Shown: positions 1 through 14,332, counted from the stretch's first letter. The stretch: 64,000 nucleotides of DNA from Vombatus ursinus (GCF_900497805.2 NW_020954556.1:29800588-29864587); one strand, 5' to 3'. Numbers and translations: made by a program. The notes: generated from the sequence alone by a model not told the origin.

Positions 1-54
1 GTTGTTCTAGAACAGCAAGGAAGCCAATGTCATCGGATCAGAGTACATTTGGGC

Positions 55-80
55 TGTGTGTGTGTGTGTGTGCGCGCGCT
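55..80. repeat. (TG)n(CG)n alternating purine-pyrimidine tract
   Basis: GTGTG repeats run directly into GCGCGCGC, an uninterrupted alternating tract of about 25 bases with Z-DNA-forming character. Confidence 0.8.
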
Positions 81-300
81 GTGAAGAGCTCTGAATAGAG
101 TTTTTTCTATTTGATGCTGGAGGTGACAGGGAGTCACTGGTGCTTACTGAGATGGGAGGTGACATGGTCAGGCCTGTACTTTAGGAAGATCACTTTGGTG
201 GGTGAGTGAAGGATGTACTGGAATAAGGAGATACTTGAGGCAGGGAGACCAACCCACACACTTCTCTAATGGTCCAGGTGTGAGGTGATTGACTAGTACA
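81..300 (+). repeat. Unnamed dispersed repeat 'A', copy 1
   Basis: Reads as the consensus-like string GGGAGTCACTGGTGCTTACTGAG, GACATGGTCAGGCCTGTACTTTAGGAAGATCACTTTGGTGG, then CTTGAGGCAGGGAGACC and GTCCAGGTGTGAGGTGAT. The same ordered landmarks recur at 4610-5040, 5640-6115, 7910-8425 and 21510-22180. A similar family exists in other mammals, but I cannot name it with certainty. Confidence 0.7.
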
Positions 301-950
301 CCTTGTGGAGCATTTAAGTGCAGGTTAAGGTTGAGAACTAGAATAAGAGGGAAGCCCAAATACTGCACAGATGGACCTATTCTTGTGCAGGGGGCAGGAA
401 CAGGTTCCTACTGGCATCTCTGTTGCTTACTACTCTATTTCAGGTCACCGATCCAGAGCAGACTGAGAAGGGAACCTGAACCTAGGAGTGCCAATCCAGG
501 GTGAGAAGTGTGATCAAAGTATAAGGTGAGAAGCAAAATGGAGCTGTGTGGCTCTGACCCCAGCAGCTGAGCAGGGTCTCAATTCCAGCTTCTAGCCCAG
601 TTTGAAGTTTGGAGGGCAATACTGAAGGCAGGAATCCCAGAACAAAGGTGAGCCTGCAGTTTTGTCATTTAGGACCAGTAAAGTTCTTCAGCTGGCTCAT
701 GGTAGCTGAATCTAATAGTAGTCTACTGGAACTCCAATCAGAGGAAAGTCTATAGGCATGTTGCCCAGACTCAAACCCTGGTCAAGAATTTGTAGACCTT
801 AGACCAGAGTAGTGGTAGAGGTGTTACAAATCAGACTTTGCTCTGGATCAAATCACTTAGGGAATAAAAGCTTGCAGGTCCCCAGACTGAATTGTCTCTG
901 AGATTCTGGAGTAACACAACACACCCAGGCCCTCTAATTATATTTCCTGG
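301..950. other. SANBR intron, no gene recognised
   Basis: No exon, RNA gene or named repeat could be supported. The texture, with moderate GC and phrases such as CAGGTCCCCAGACTGAATTGTC, resembles an old repeat, but I could not assign it. Confidence 0.5.
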
Positions 951-1212
951 GGTAGCTCGGTGGTATAGTAAAGTGCTGGGCCTGAAGTCAGGAAGACCTG
1001 AGTTCTGAGTGTCTCATTCTGAAGCCAGCTGCAGATACTCACTAGTTGCGGACCCTGGGCAAGTCATTTGATCTTTGTTTGCCTCAATTTCCTTAATGGT
1101 AAAATAGGGATAATAACAGCACCTAACTCACAGGGTTTTTATGTTAGTATCTGTAAAGTACTTAGCATGGTGCCTAGTACATGGTAGGCACTGTCTAAAA
1201 TGTTTATTGCTT
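951..1212 (+). repeat. MAR1-type CORE-SINE
   Basis: tRNA-like head (GGTAGCTCGGTGGTATAGTA...GGGCCTGAAGTCAGGAAGACCTGAG), GACCCTGGGCAAGTCA block, GGTAAAATAGGGATAATAACA, then a tail ending in GTGCCTAGTACATGGTAGGCA. Nearly full length, well diverged. Confidence 0.88.
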
Positions 1213-2110
1213 TCTTGTCCCTTCTCTCACAATTCCTCCAAGAGAAGTAACAGTAGTACCTGCCAGACATTCCCCCACTGGGCTCACTGAAGGTAAGGGA
1301 TGAAGAAGAACAGAGGTGTCAGACATAGGGATCAAAACACTCCTGAGTGCAGTGGAACCAGATTAAGTATTTAACAAATATTTAATTTGGGAAATTAATT
1401 ATGGTACATATTTAACAAAATAAAAATAGAAAAGAGATTAATATCAGGTTTTCTAAATATGTTACCCACAGGGATCCTTAATGTATGGTTTAATGTCTTC
1501 TTTATTTCTATTTGAGTTTGACACCACTGTAGAAGACGATAATTGATTTGGAAGGCCAGCATCTAGCTAAGAAGGTACGATCTGACGATGAGGTTGGACT
1601 TTACTGGGCACATCTTAAAAGTGAGGAATTAAAGACCTTACAGACTCTTGGCCAAGGCTGGAGCTGATAAGAATGGACTTGCCTAGTATCTTGCAAATCT
1701 AATCAAAAGGGCTTCAAAATAAAAGGGATGGAGTTCATTTTGAAGATATCTATATTTATCTATAGAAGATAACTATAGTGAAGGGAGAATAGCAGATGAG
1801 ATAGCCAGAAGTTCACAGAAGAAAAAAATCAAGAAAGGAATCAGCGTAAAAATCATGGCCTCAAATGTCTTTACATCATATGCCCAAATTTTGCACAAAA
1901 ACCCAAGAAAAACCAGAGACCGTGACACAAGGAGGAAAATGTCTTCACTGGTACTACTGAGACTCAGTGGGATGAATCCCATGCCTGGAATATGGCTCTG
2001 GATGGACATATCGTCTTTTGCGTCAGTGTTTTCGGTCAAGAATAATGACTTTTGCACTGGAAACGACAGGACAAAAATGGATAACTGGGAGTTCATAGTC
2101 AAAATAGTTT
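1213..2110. other. SANBR intron, AT-rich, no gene recognised
   Basis: Short open frames occur on both strands around 1770-2110 but have no domain, splice logic or family match. The right part may be the diverged start of the L3 element that becomes recognisable after 2120. Confidence 0.5.
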
Positions 2111-2504
2111 GATAATAAAAGATAACCTAATTACCCTTACTGAATTCAAGAATTGGTGAATATGATTGATAAGCCACTGTCACCAATATCTGAAAGACCA
2201 GAAAGTTACTAAAGGACTGGAAAAGGTCAAATGTTGCATTGATTTTCTAAAAAAGGAAGACAAAAGGGCTTGGAAATTACAGGTTCTTGAGCATGACTTT
2301 GACTCCTGACAAAATTCTCTAATGAATCATTAAAGAGATGGGTGATGAACCTCCACAAGAACCTAAACGAAGTCATGAAGAATTAATCATGCCAGACCAA
2401 GTTTATTTTTTCTTTCATCAGGGTTTCCACATTGGTAGAATTCTGTTCATATAGTCTACTGAGAATTGAGCAAAACATCTGATGAACCATCTCACACTAT
2501 TCAT

Positions 2505-2676
2505 TGCATAACAGAGTGCTGGCCTTCAAGTCAGGAAGATGTGGGTTTGAATCCCACTCCTAACCCTTGTTAGCTGTGTGACCTTAGCCAAGGCACCAAA
2601 CCTCTCTAGATTCTGTGTTGTCATCTGTCGGACTTGAGGGCCTGTAAGGTTCGCTCCACCTGAAGCTATAAGAACC
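2505..2676 (+). repeat. MIR SINE inside L3
   Basis: GAGTGCTGGCCTTCAAGTCAGGAAGA head, TTAGCTGTGTGACCTTAGCCAAG, and an end reading GGGCCTGTAAGGTTCGCTCCACCTGAAGC, the MIR-type 3' part. It separates two L3 segments. Confidence 0.75.
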
Positions 2677-3244
2677 CATGTGAGATTAAAAGATACAGAA
2701 CAGACACTAATATAATTAGATTGATTCAGAATTGGTTGGATGGTTGGATTCAAAGTACAGTCATTAACAGTCCTATATCAACTGAGTAAAATATCTCTGG
2801 TGGAGTGCTACAGAGCTCTTCTCTGTGCTACTGAATATTTTTATTAATGACTTGGACAGAGGGAGGGCAGGCACACTCATCAGATCTGCAGGTGGCACTA
2901 AGCTGGGAGGGAGAGCTACTACACACTACACACTAGACTACACTCAAAATCTAAAAAATCTGGATAGTCTAGCACACTAGGCTGATTCTAATCAGATGGA
3001 ATTCAGTATGGATAAATAAATTCTTGTATTTGGGTTAAAAAAATAATTTTACAAAATGCAGGGTGAAGAAAGCATGGTTAGTCGGCAGTTTGTCTGAGAA
3101 AAGATCTGGGGGTTTCAGGAGACTACATGCTCAACATAAGTCTGCGGCAGTCAAAAAAGTTACCGCAATCTTGAGTTATGTTAAGAGGCATGACTTCAGG
3201 AATAAAGAGGTCCTGGGATCATTAGCTCAAAGACTAGCTGGAAT

Positions 3245-3385
3245 AGCCTCAGAGGCCATCTAGAGCAATTTCTACTTTTATAGATGAATAAACTAAGACC
3301 CAGAGATTAAGCGATTTGCTCAAGGTCTCAGAGGTAGCATTACAGGTGTGATTTGAACCCAGGTCCTGTGTTAGTCCCTCTACAT
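3245..3385 (-). repeat. MIR SINE inside L3
   Basis: Reverse-strand MIR: TTTATAGATGAATAAACTAAGACCCAGAGATTAAGCGATTTGCTCAAGGTC...TTTGAACCCAGGTCC. It interrupts the L3 between 3240 and 3390. Confidence 0.78.
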
Positions 3386-3761
3386 TCATTACTGGACAGA
3401 CAACACCTGGAATAACGTGTTCACTACTGGGTACTCTATTCTACACAAGGTAGTAAACAATAAAACATCTAGAGAAGGGTAACTAACATGTTAAAAAAGG
3501 CCTGGAGATAGAGTCATATGAGAAGCAGATAAAGGAAATGAAGATGTTTAATTTTAAGAGATGATAAGAAGTATATGACGGTTCAAGTATCTGAAGAGAT
3601 ACTCTATGGAAGGGTGACTAGTGTTCTGTTTGGCCCCAGAGAACAGAAATAAGCTTAGGGGACAGAAATTACCAAGAGGCAAATTTTGGCTTAATGTTAG
3701 GAAAAACTTAAGAATCTGAGATGTTCCCAGATGGAATGGCTACAAGGGGAGGTAAGAGCTA

Positions 3762-4255
3762 AAGGCGGCTAGGTGGTACAGTGGAGTGAGTGCTAGACTT
3801 GGAAATTAGGAACACCTGAGTTCAAATCCTTCTTTTTTTTTTTTTTTGTAATGCAACATATTTACTTCAATGAGATTTTGATGGTTCTGTAGTCTGATAC
3901 TGTAGTCTTTTTCTTTTTTCTTTTCTTTTTAATTTTTATTAATTTATTTCGATTGATCAACAATCACTTCCATATGCTTTTGAGCTTAAAATCTTTCTCC
4001 CCCTTCCTCCCCACCACACTCCCCAAGACGGAGCACAATCTGATATAGGCTACATACAAATCCTTCTTCAGACCCTACATGTATCAGTAGTGTGACCCTG
4101 GGAAAGTTACTTAAACTCTCAGCCTCAGTATCCTCACTTGTAAAATCGATATTTTGCTACCTACCTCACAAGATCATTGCGAAAATCAAATGAGATAATA
4201 TATGTAAAATGCTTTGCAAATATTAAAGTTACATAAATGTTAGCTATTATCACCA
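3762..4255 (+). repeat. MAR1-type SINE split by a later insertion
   Basis: Head at 3762-3834 (GGCGGCTAGGTGGTACAGTGG...TTCAAATCCTTCTT). The second half resumes at 4057 (CAAATCCTTCTTCAGACCC...GTGACCCTGGGAAAGTTAC...AATGAGATAATATATGTAAAATGC...ATGTTAGCTATTATCACC). The interruption is an L1 fragment. Confidence 0.88.
3835..4056 (-). repeat. L1 3' end nested in the SINE
   Basis: A poly(T) run starts the insert and reverse-complement L1 3' UTR follows (CTCCCCAAGACGG...GCACAATCTGATATAGGCTACAT). It is flanked by identical 12-base duplications CAAATCCTTCTT at 3823-3834 and 4057-4068. It is 5'-truncated, the usual outcome of target-primed reverse transcription. Confidence 0.85.
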
Positions 4256-4317
4256 CTAGTGGGTTTCCCTTTCCCTGGAGATCTTTAAGTAGAGACTAAA
4301 CTGCCATTCTAATCAAT

Positions 4318-4400
4318 TAATAAGCATCTAGTACACACCTATTATATGCACTAGACAAAAATGGAATAGTTCCTGCCCTCAAGGATTATTCTAGATGAGG
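4318..4400 (-). repeat. L2 LINE 3' fragment
   Basis: AATAAGCATCTAGTACACACCTATTATATGCACTAG...GTTCCTGCCCTCAAGGATTATTCT is the reverse complement of the L2 3' end. Confidence 0.65.
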
Positions 4401-4609
4401 AGACAACAGCTACAACATACGTTACAGCAGAGATTCTTTTTAGGGTATAGGTTCTTCTAAACGGCCACTGAGGTACTAATCCTGAAGTTCTGAGATCATG
4501 TGACAAAAAGCAAAGTCCCTGCTTCCACATGTTCACATATAAATAAATATAAAATATATAGAAATTATTTTTTGGGGTGGGAGGCTCTAAATATAGCCTT
4601 CATGTAGCA

Positions 4610-5040
4610 GGTGGCATCTGAGTTTTGAAGGCAGTGAGGAGTACCCTTAGAGAAGGGTGCCCTTCTCTAAAGCAGAGGTGGGGCAGGGAATTCATTACAG
4701 GTGAGGGTTGCGGGAAGAGAGAGTCTATGCCAAAAAATGGACATGAGATCTTATGGATGAAGGACATCAAGCAGGTCAGCAAGGCATGAAGTACATGAAG
4801 GGGAGTAATGAGCAGTAACCTCGGAAAGACAGGCTGAAGCCGGATTGTGAAGAGCTTTAAAACTCTAAAGGAGAAGACTGTATTTTACCCCAGAGATTAT
4901 TAGGAACCCATGGAGAGTCTTGAGCTGGGCAATCACATAGTCAGACCTAGGCTTTAACTTGGTAACTTTGGCAGCTGCCAGATTTGGTGATTAAGAGATC
5001 ACTGGTTACCTCAGAGAGAGCAATTTCAGTGGGTATAGGA
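4610..5040 (+). repeat. Unnamed dispersed repeat 'A', copy 2
   Basis: GTGAAGAGCTTTAAAACTCTAAAGGAG, GGAACCCATGGAGAGTCTTGAGC, ATCACATAGTCAGACCTAGG, TTTGGCAGCTGCCAG and GAGAGCAATTTCAGTGGG follow the same order as in the other copies. A deletion joins the middle to a later segment. Confidence 0.6.
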
Positions 5041-5107
5041 AAGTCCCAGTGTGGAAAGAAACTCCCTTCACTAGTGAAGAACAGTAATTTTTTTTTGGTA
5101 ACTTATA

Positions 5108-5220
5108 GTTTTAGAATGAAAAGTATTTAATAAGTAGTTACTCTGTGTCAAATACTGGGGATTCTAATGCAAAGGTGAGACAGTTCTTGACTTCAAGGAG
5201 CCTACATTCTAAAAGGGGTG
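5108..5220 (-). repeat. L2 LINE 3' fragment
   Basis: ATTTAATAAGTAGTTACTCTGTGTCAAATACTGGGGATTC...CAGTTCTTGACTTCAAGGAGCCTACATTCTAA is reverse-complement L2 3' end, directly followed by repeat 'A'. Confidence 0.7.
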
Positions 5221-5239
5221 ATGGCCAGGGAATGGGGTT

Positions 5240-6115
5240 ATGGTCTGGGAAGCCAGATGCTAAGATGGACAACAGAGAAATCCATGAACATATCCTTTCC
5301 AGAGCAATAGTAGTAATGAACTGATTACAGTCCTCAAGCAGAGGAGGTAGAGGGAAGATGCATAAGGGCCAACAAACGTCCAGGGTGAAAATGAGCTCAG
5401 GCAGCTCCTGGAAGCATTAACAGGCTCACCATCTGGTGACTACGTGTCAGAGGAAAGACCTTCTTTCTTTCTGACTCTGAGGCGGGCTCTCTTTTCATAA
5501 TTATAAGCAAGGAACTGTTAAAAGTGATTCAAAATAAGTGATACAAAAAGGTATATGACATAATTCTTATTTTGAGGAATCCAGTATGGGAGATATCAAA
5601 GAACAAAAAAACCCAAACCATCTACCAAAAAAAGTATAAGTGACATATGGATGATCCAGGGAGTAAGTGATGTAGGAAGTCACTCACAGGAGGGAAAGAT
5701 CACTCTTAGCTAGAAAGATCTGAGAAAATTCCAGGAGAGGAAATAGCTGGGCTATGAGAGATATGGGTGGAAGGAGAAGAAACAGGATTTTAGTAGGTGG
5801 GAGTTGTGAGGGAAGGCATTTCAAGCAGAGAAAATAGCATAAGCAAAAAACAGGAAGGTCAAATACCTGCTGCATTTAAGGAATGGCACAGACCAATTTG
5901 GATGGAAACCAGGATTTATATGCAGGAGCACGGGGGAATAAGGCTAGAAAGGTAGGTTGGGGCTAGATTTAGAGCGCCTTGGATAAGGTGAAGGAGTTAC
6001 ATTTCATCTCAAACAATGGAAAGTCCATGCAGTTTTTTAGAAGTGGGTTTCTGTGATAGAGGTGTGAGGTAAGAAAGGCTTGAATCAGGTTGTTAGAAAT
6101 GGGAGTGGGTAGAAA
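5240..6115 (+). repeat. Unnamed dispersed repeat 'A', fragments 3
   Basis: 5310-5400 (TGATTACAGTCCTCAAGCAGAGGAGG) and 5640-6115 (GGTTGGGGCTAGATTTAGAGCGCCTTGG, TTAGAAGTGGGTTTCTGTGATAGAG, GGCTTGAATCAGG) are diverged segments of the same family, separated by AT-rich DNA at about 5470-5630. Confidence 0.5.
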
Positions 6116-6314
6116 GGGAAGATGCCTATTATCCTTACCTTCTGAAACTAAAGATACAGCTAAAAGTACATATATAGCCACCAAATTAGTCATACTCACC
6201 CAAAGAATACTTTAATGGAAAACCCAAACCAAAAACTGAAGACTTCTAGGGTTCAGCCACCTCCCATCTGAAGGACTCTATCTATCTAAACTACTATACT
6301 TTTCCCTACCATGA

Positions 6315-6490
6315 CAAAAGTTTTACATTTGTATAGTACTTTTCTATTAACTTTATGTCCTAGCCTATTTCTTTCTTATAATTCTGCGAAACACATGAAG
6401 GAAACAGGCACAAGAAAAAATAAGTGACTCTCTCAAGTTTACTGGTTCAGGATTAGAACCCAAATATTCTTACTGTTGTTTTTTCTAATA
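6315..6490 (-). repeat. MIR SINE
   Basis: Reverse orientation: ACATTTGTATAGTACTTTTC...ACACATGAAGGAAACAGGCACAAGAAAAAATAAGTGACTCTCTCAAG...GGATTAGAACCCAAAT. It is followed by ordinary AT-rich SANBR intron up to exon 7. Confidence 0.65.
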
Positions 6491-6738
6491 TTCAATGTTG
6501 TTTCTAGACAAATTTCTAAAATAGTCTACCACTGTAGTGTGTTTTTACAAAGTATTTTTTAAAGTACTTAAATGTTTTTAAATTATTGACCATTCAGTTG
6601 ACATCTGTTCTATAAGAAGGATATTTCACATGCAAGGTCCTAAAAAGTTTCAAAGATAAAACTGACAGATCTTAAAGGATATTTGAGATATTTCTTAAAG
6701 GAAAAATTATGAATTTCAAAATTAAGCCTTGAAATTTA

Positions 6739-6900
<162 letters not shown>

Positions 6901-7837
6901 CTACAAAGAAGAAAAAAAAGACAATGAATATTGAAAATAATAGGATGAATGCTGGTGTTTCTCTATATCAACAAGCTTACATGATAAAACATTTATGATG
7001 GACCCAACTACATAATATTAAATTTTGTCTAGTATTAATACCATTTCACAGATGATGTGGCAGGTAACGTTTTAAATTTACAGAATATTTAAGTATAAGT
7101 ATTTCTGAACATCTTCAAGTCTTCTAACTCATGGCACATAACCTAAAAGTCATATCATTGGACTGAACTACATCTTCATGGTGCTCTTTGGTCTTTCGTA
7201 ATTGTTGAAGACCCCAAATTATGAAAAGTTTGTAAGCTTAAAAAGATTACAAACAATAACGTGGTGTAACTCAGATAGTTTCACTAGTTACTGAGTCAAA
7301 ATTTATATTAAAAAAACTACATATGTGACATTTATGAAGTAAATTTAAGAATTAACAATGGAAAAGAAAAATGAAAAACATACATATTTCAATGAGTCTG
7401 AAATTTACATCTATGTCATGAGAACATTAATTTTTGTGATGGAACCCTTAGTTTAAAAAAATTAACTTGTTTTTGTATTCATATGGTATTTTTATTAATT
7501 ACTATAGAGGGCCTCTGATTTCATCAGTGGGCCCATTCTCCATCTATGAAAGTCAAAACCCTTTACAATTAAGTTTCACGATTTACTCTAGGAAAAAATA
7601 AAAATGGAGTATGGCCATCTCTGGCTAATGAACCTCTCTGAATTAAACTTGATCTTCAGATAAAGGACCCAACACAGAGTCTATCTCTGGGATTGTGCTT
7701 CAAAGGCATTCTGGCTCAGGAGGATCTGCCAGGGTTTGTGTTCTATTGGCAAAGCTCTCAAGAGCCTATGGTCCTGTCCCAGCCAAGGTAAAGAATTAGA
7801 ACAGAACTTTAATGAAGATTATATGATATTAATATTC
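6901..7837. other. SANBR intron 6, left of it nothing recognised
   Basis: AT-rich intron directly upstream of exon 7. No repeat family, exon or RNA gene could be supported. Confidence 0.6.
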
Positions 7838-7912
7838 AATTCGAGAAAAATGTATTAAATGCCTACACAAGGCACCATGCTGGGTGCTGAGGACATATAA
7901 ACACAACAGGTC
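7838..7912 (-). repeat. L2 LINE 3' fragment
   Basis: GTATTAAATGCCTACACAAGGCACCATGCTGGGTGCTGAGGACATATAAACACA is reverse-complement L2 tail. Confidence 0.68.
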
Positions 7913-8425
7913 ATGCCATGTGGGAGGCAGTGACTCTGAAGGGAAGAGGGGGCTCTAAGAGACAGGGATGAGGAAGGACAGCATTCCAGGAAGAAGCAGG
8001 AACACTGTCTACAGGAAGGGCTCATGTATCAATCTGATAGCAGCAGAGGTGTTTCATCCAGCGTGGATAGCTTTAAAACGCTAGGTCGAAGATTCTCTAT
8101 TTCATCCTTGAGGCCAGCAGGAGCCATTTAAGGTTTCTGAAAAGCTGAATGTTTTCATCACACCTATGTTTTAAGAATATCAATTTGGCAGCTGTCTAGG
8201 GTATGATCTGGAGGAAAGACCTGAAGCAGGGAGACCAATTAGTAGACTACCACAGTAGTCCTGGTAAGAGGTAACGAGGACCTTAAATAGGGAGGCTGGG
8301 GAAGTAGTGGAAAGAAGAGAGTAGATGCAAGAGATGTGGACCCAGAATCAGTAAGACTCAGGAACCGATTAGATGTGGGGGACGAGGGAAAGGGAAAAGT
8401 CAAGGATGACTCCTTCCTGTCACCC
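7913..8425 (+). repeat. Unnamed dispersed repeat 'A', copy 4
   Basis: CAGGAGCCATTTAAGG, ATATCAATTTGGCAGCTG, GACCTGAAGCAGGGAGACCAATTAG, ACCACAGTAGTCCTGG, GATTAGATGTGGGGGACGAGGG and GTCAAGGATGACTCC: the best-preserved 3' part of this family in the window. Confidence 0.7.
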
Positions 8426-8439
8426 AGGTTTGCCTTTTT

Positions 8440-8878
8440 GCCTCCCTTCCACTCACCTAGTTTCTGGTTATTCCTACCTCCACCCTCAACATCTCTTGCA
8501 CCTGTCTCCTCCTCTCTACCTAGTTCACCCTTGTCACTTCAGACCTCCTCCATTTCCTGTCCTCTCTGATCCATTCTCCACTCGGCTGCCAAATGAGACG
8601 GTTGTGTCACTGACCCCTCAGAGAGGCCTGGAGTGTCTGGAATGCCTTCCTTCCTCACCTCCTTCTCTTAGAATCCTTAGGTTGTTCTAAGCACAGCCCA
8701 GATATCACCTCACAGGTAAGGCTCTTGGTGTTCTCTCCCCTGAAATGACTTTGCATTAACTTATCTACATACATGCTGCACACCCTGGTAGAACAAACTC
8801 TTTGAGGCCTGCAACTCTTTTGCTTATGTCTCTCTTTCCCTAGGGCCTTACACATAATAGGCACTTAATAAGCGTTTG
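8440..8878 (+). repeat. L2 LINE 3' end
   Basis: CTTCCTTCCTCACCTCCTTCTCTTAGAATCC, CTTATCTACATACATGCTG, AACTCTTTGAGGCC...GGGCCTTACACATAATAGGCACTTAATAAGCGTTTGAATG is the classical L2 3' end. Confidence 0.82.
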
Positions 8879-8880
8879 AA

Positions 8881-10344
<1,464 letters not shown>

Positions 10345-10535
10345 TTACATAATGGGTAGAGTCCTAGAGTTGAGAAGTCTTGGATTCTAGTCCTGCCAGA
10401 GGCATGCACTGGATGCACTGCCACAGAGAAGTGGCTTACCCTCTCAGTTTATCTTAGGCAATTGTCTCAGACTAGAAGCTGAAGAGTGTCATTGGTGGAG
10501 GATTCCACACACTGATGAAAAACACAGGCCCTACC
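10345..10535 (+). repeat. MIR-like SINE variant
   Basis: CATAATGGGTAGAGTCCTAGAGTTGAGAAGTCTTGGATTCTAGTCCTGCC head, then GTCATTGGTGGAGGATTCCACACACTGATGAAAAACACAGGCCC, the 3' part of a therian MIR-like SINE. Confidence 0.68.
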
Positions 10536-10926
10536 AAAGAATATATGTTATCATATCAGAAAGACCGGGTGTTCTAAATGTCAGTATTTCACTGATGAGG
10601 AAGTTACACATGCTGTAAAACAAATGAGAAAGGCTATAAAGAAGAATTTTAGTTTTGTGTAAGATGTTTTTATTAGATGGTACAATGTGTTCTCTGGCTA
10701 CATGTCTTTATCCTCTAAAAAAATGACTCGGAAAATGTCATTTCTAACATCTGGAGAGCTATTCATTTGCCAGAAATTCTACTATAATTTACTAAAAAAG
10801 GACAATGTGTCAGTTTCCTAAAAGACTATTGCCAACGTGGACTTGAACACTAGTTTCCAAACAATTTTCCACATCTCATTGCTGGCACATACAAAGCTAT
10901 GTGGTGCTGTTTTCATAAATTAACTA

Positions 10927-11214
<288 letters not shown>

Positions 11215-11454
11215 TCATTTAAAAAGTTACAAAGAAGAGACGTTATCACAGTTTGAAAGGGAAGAGTTAAGCCACATTTATTATAAACAGGGAGATATGG
11301 GAAGATATGAACTTCAAGCAGTTTCATGGAATTTTAATATTCTAAAAGTCTACTATCCTGATCATAATTATCAAGTAAATTTAATAAAACTTCAAATTTT
11401 ATGTATTTACATGACTAAAAATAACTTTTAACAAATAAATGTCACTTAATAGAT

Positions 11455-11502
11455 CAGGGGTGGGGAACCTGCAGCCTCAAGGCCACAAGTTCCCTACCCC
11501 TG
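11455..11502. mobile_element. Very short hAT-type MITE with both terminal repeats
   Basis: 48 bases: CAGGGGTGGGGAAC at the left end and GTTCCCTACCCCTG at the right form 14-base inverted repeats (one mismatch), with only about 20 bases between them (CTGCAGCCTCAAGGCCACAA). It is flanked by 8-base TAATAGAT and TCATAGAT, a 7/8 match as expected for hAT target duplications. The family's longer copies have GCC-rich interiors; a fragment of one lies at 31365. Confidence 0.8.
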
Positions 11503-11984
11503 TCATAGATGAACAATCTCCTTTTGGTTATTAGCAATTGACCCAATTAAATGTATCCTATTTTAAGCTGGACTTTAAAAAGGAAACAGTGTTTCAACTT
11601 TACAAAAACAGCACAGAGAAATTAAACAAGTGAGCATAATTCTTGGCGTGAACATAAACCTTAGTTTCTTAAATATGGATATTAAGCAATTATAGGGAGG
11701 AGGGAGATTGATAAATGAAGAAAGAAGGGAACTGTATACTTAAAATCCTTTGTTACTGTTTTAAAATGGAAGAGAACTTAAGTTTTAAAATCAGTTTAGT
11801 ACACATAAGGACAAAGACAAGAGTCACAAAGGATGGGAAGGAATGGTTTTGTTCTACTTTCTAAATATTTCTAGGATAGAGGAGTGCTACTCACACTGAA
11901 AAGATCACAGAGTAAATGGTTATAAACAACGAAAGAAAAAATACTTAGAGATTTACTTACCTTTTAAAAAAGGACGTTAAACAA

Positions 11985-12183
11985 TGAGAAGACAGTGTGG
12001 TACAGTAGAAAAAGCAATAGCTCTGGAGTCAGAGGACATGAATTCAAACCTCACCTTTGATGCTCACTACTTCTGTGACTGTGGATTTCATCTCCCTGGG
12101 GCTCAGCTTCCTTATGTGTGAAATGAGGGGGGTCTATGAGATAACTTCTAAGGTCCCTTCGAGCTCGAGAGCTAAGATCCTAT
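11985..12183 (+). repeat. MIR SINE
   Basis: AGTGTGGTACAGTAGAAAAAGCAATAGCTCTGGAGTCAGAGGACATGAATTC head through AACTTCTAAGGTCCCTTCGAGCTC: a near full-length MIR in SANBR intron 4. Confidence 0.85.
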
Positions 12184-13292
<1,109 letters not shown>

Positions 13293-13882
13293 TTAAATAC
13301 AGAAAAAAAACACAGATTAAAAAAATGTTAAGAGTTTGTGACTTAACTTGGCTTCTGACACACTGAGTAGTAGTGGTGAAAACTATGCTTCCATAACTAT
13401 ACATAAACTGAAGGCACTATAAGTCAGTTGGCATTCTTCCTAATTTTTTCTAAGAGTGCTTGAAAGGACCATAACAGAGAAAAGGAACCATAAAGTGCCA
13501 ATGAAGGCAAGTCCTTTTCTCTAAATAATTTTCACTATTATTTTTATATGGCAGGCACAAAAAGGAGTTTTATGAGGATAAAATGAACTAAGAGCCAATA
13601 ACAGATTTCTTTCTTCCTAGAAGGAATTGTTTTAGACTAATGAATGCTCTGACTCTGAAACTGAGATAAAAATCACAAACATGTATTAAGCGCATCTAAT
13701 ATGAGTAATTGTTTCGATTGTCATTACTCAAAACAACTCTTCTAAATAACAATGACTAATTAATCAATATAGCTACTGAAGTCTGAATAGTAGAGAAGTT
13801 GCTTTTCTAAACTAGGAAAGCAACACCTATCAAAGAAAAAATAACTGAAATACCAAGTATGAATATAAATGAAAAAGCACAT

Positions 13883-13983
13883 AAATGTGCTACCAGGCAT
13901 TGTGCTAAGTGCTGAAGATATAACTAGAAAAGATAGTCTCTGCCCTCAAGGAGTTCCTATTCTAATGGGAGGAAAAACACATA
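13883..13983 (-). repeat. L2 LINE 3' fragment
   Basis: AATGTGCTACCAGGCATTGTGCTAAGTGCTGAAGATATA...TCTCTGCCCTCAAGGAGTTCCTATTCTAATGGGAGG is reverse L2 tail in SANBR intron 3. The rest of that intron (13292-13882) holds nothing I recognise. Confidence 0.78.
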
Positions 13984-14134
13984 TATGGGAGGCTTAAGCT
14001 GCAAGTCAGGAGGATATGATTTAATCCCTTTATATTAAAGCACAGGAAAACATTCAAATTCTGTGTTTTTATGATGTAGTACTGAAAGTACCTGGCCTTG
14101 AGGAAAAATAACTATGATAAAAATGATGGATTTA

Positions 14135-14332
<198 letters not shown>

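Larger units (their letters stand above)
2120..4310 (+). repeat. L3/CR1 LINE, long 3' portion, interrupted by SINEs
   Basis: Recognisable CR1/L3 order: AAAGGACTGGAAAAGGTCAAATGTTG (2210s), GAATCATTAAAGAGATGGG (2322), ATTAATGACTTGGACAGAGGG (2842), GGTGGCACTAAGCTGGGAGGG (2892), AAAGATCTGGGGGTTTCAGGAGACTACATGC (3100), CAAGTATCTGAAGAGATACTC (3584), TTCTGTTTGGCCCCAGAGAACAGAA (3625), ATGTTAGGAAAAACTTAAGAATCTGAGATG (3694) and CTGGAGATCTTTAAGTAGAGACTAAACTGCC (4275). It is split by MIR copies at about 2505 and 3240 and by a SINE at 3762. This is an ancient, decayed copy with no coding capacity. Confidence 0.8.

Noticed and set aside
10620-10920. A possible extra exon left of SANBR exon 5
   Set aside because: No open frame with splice sites in phase; the known exon order is already complete between exons 5 and 6.
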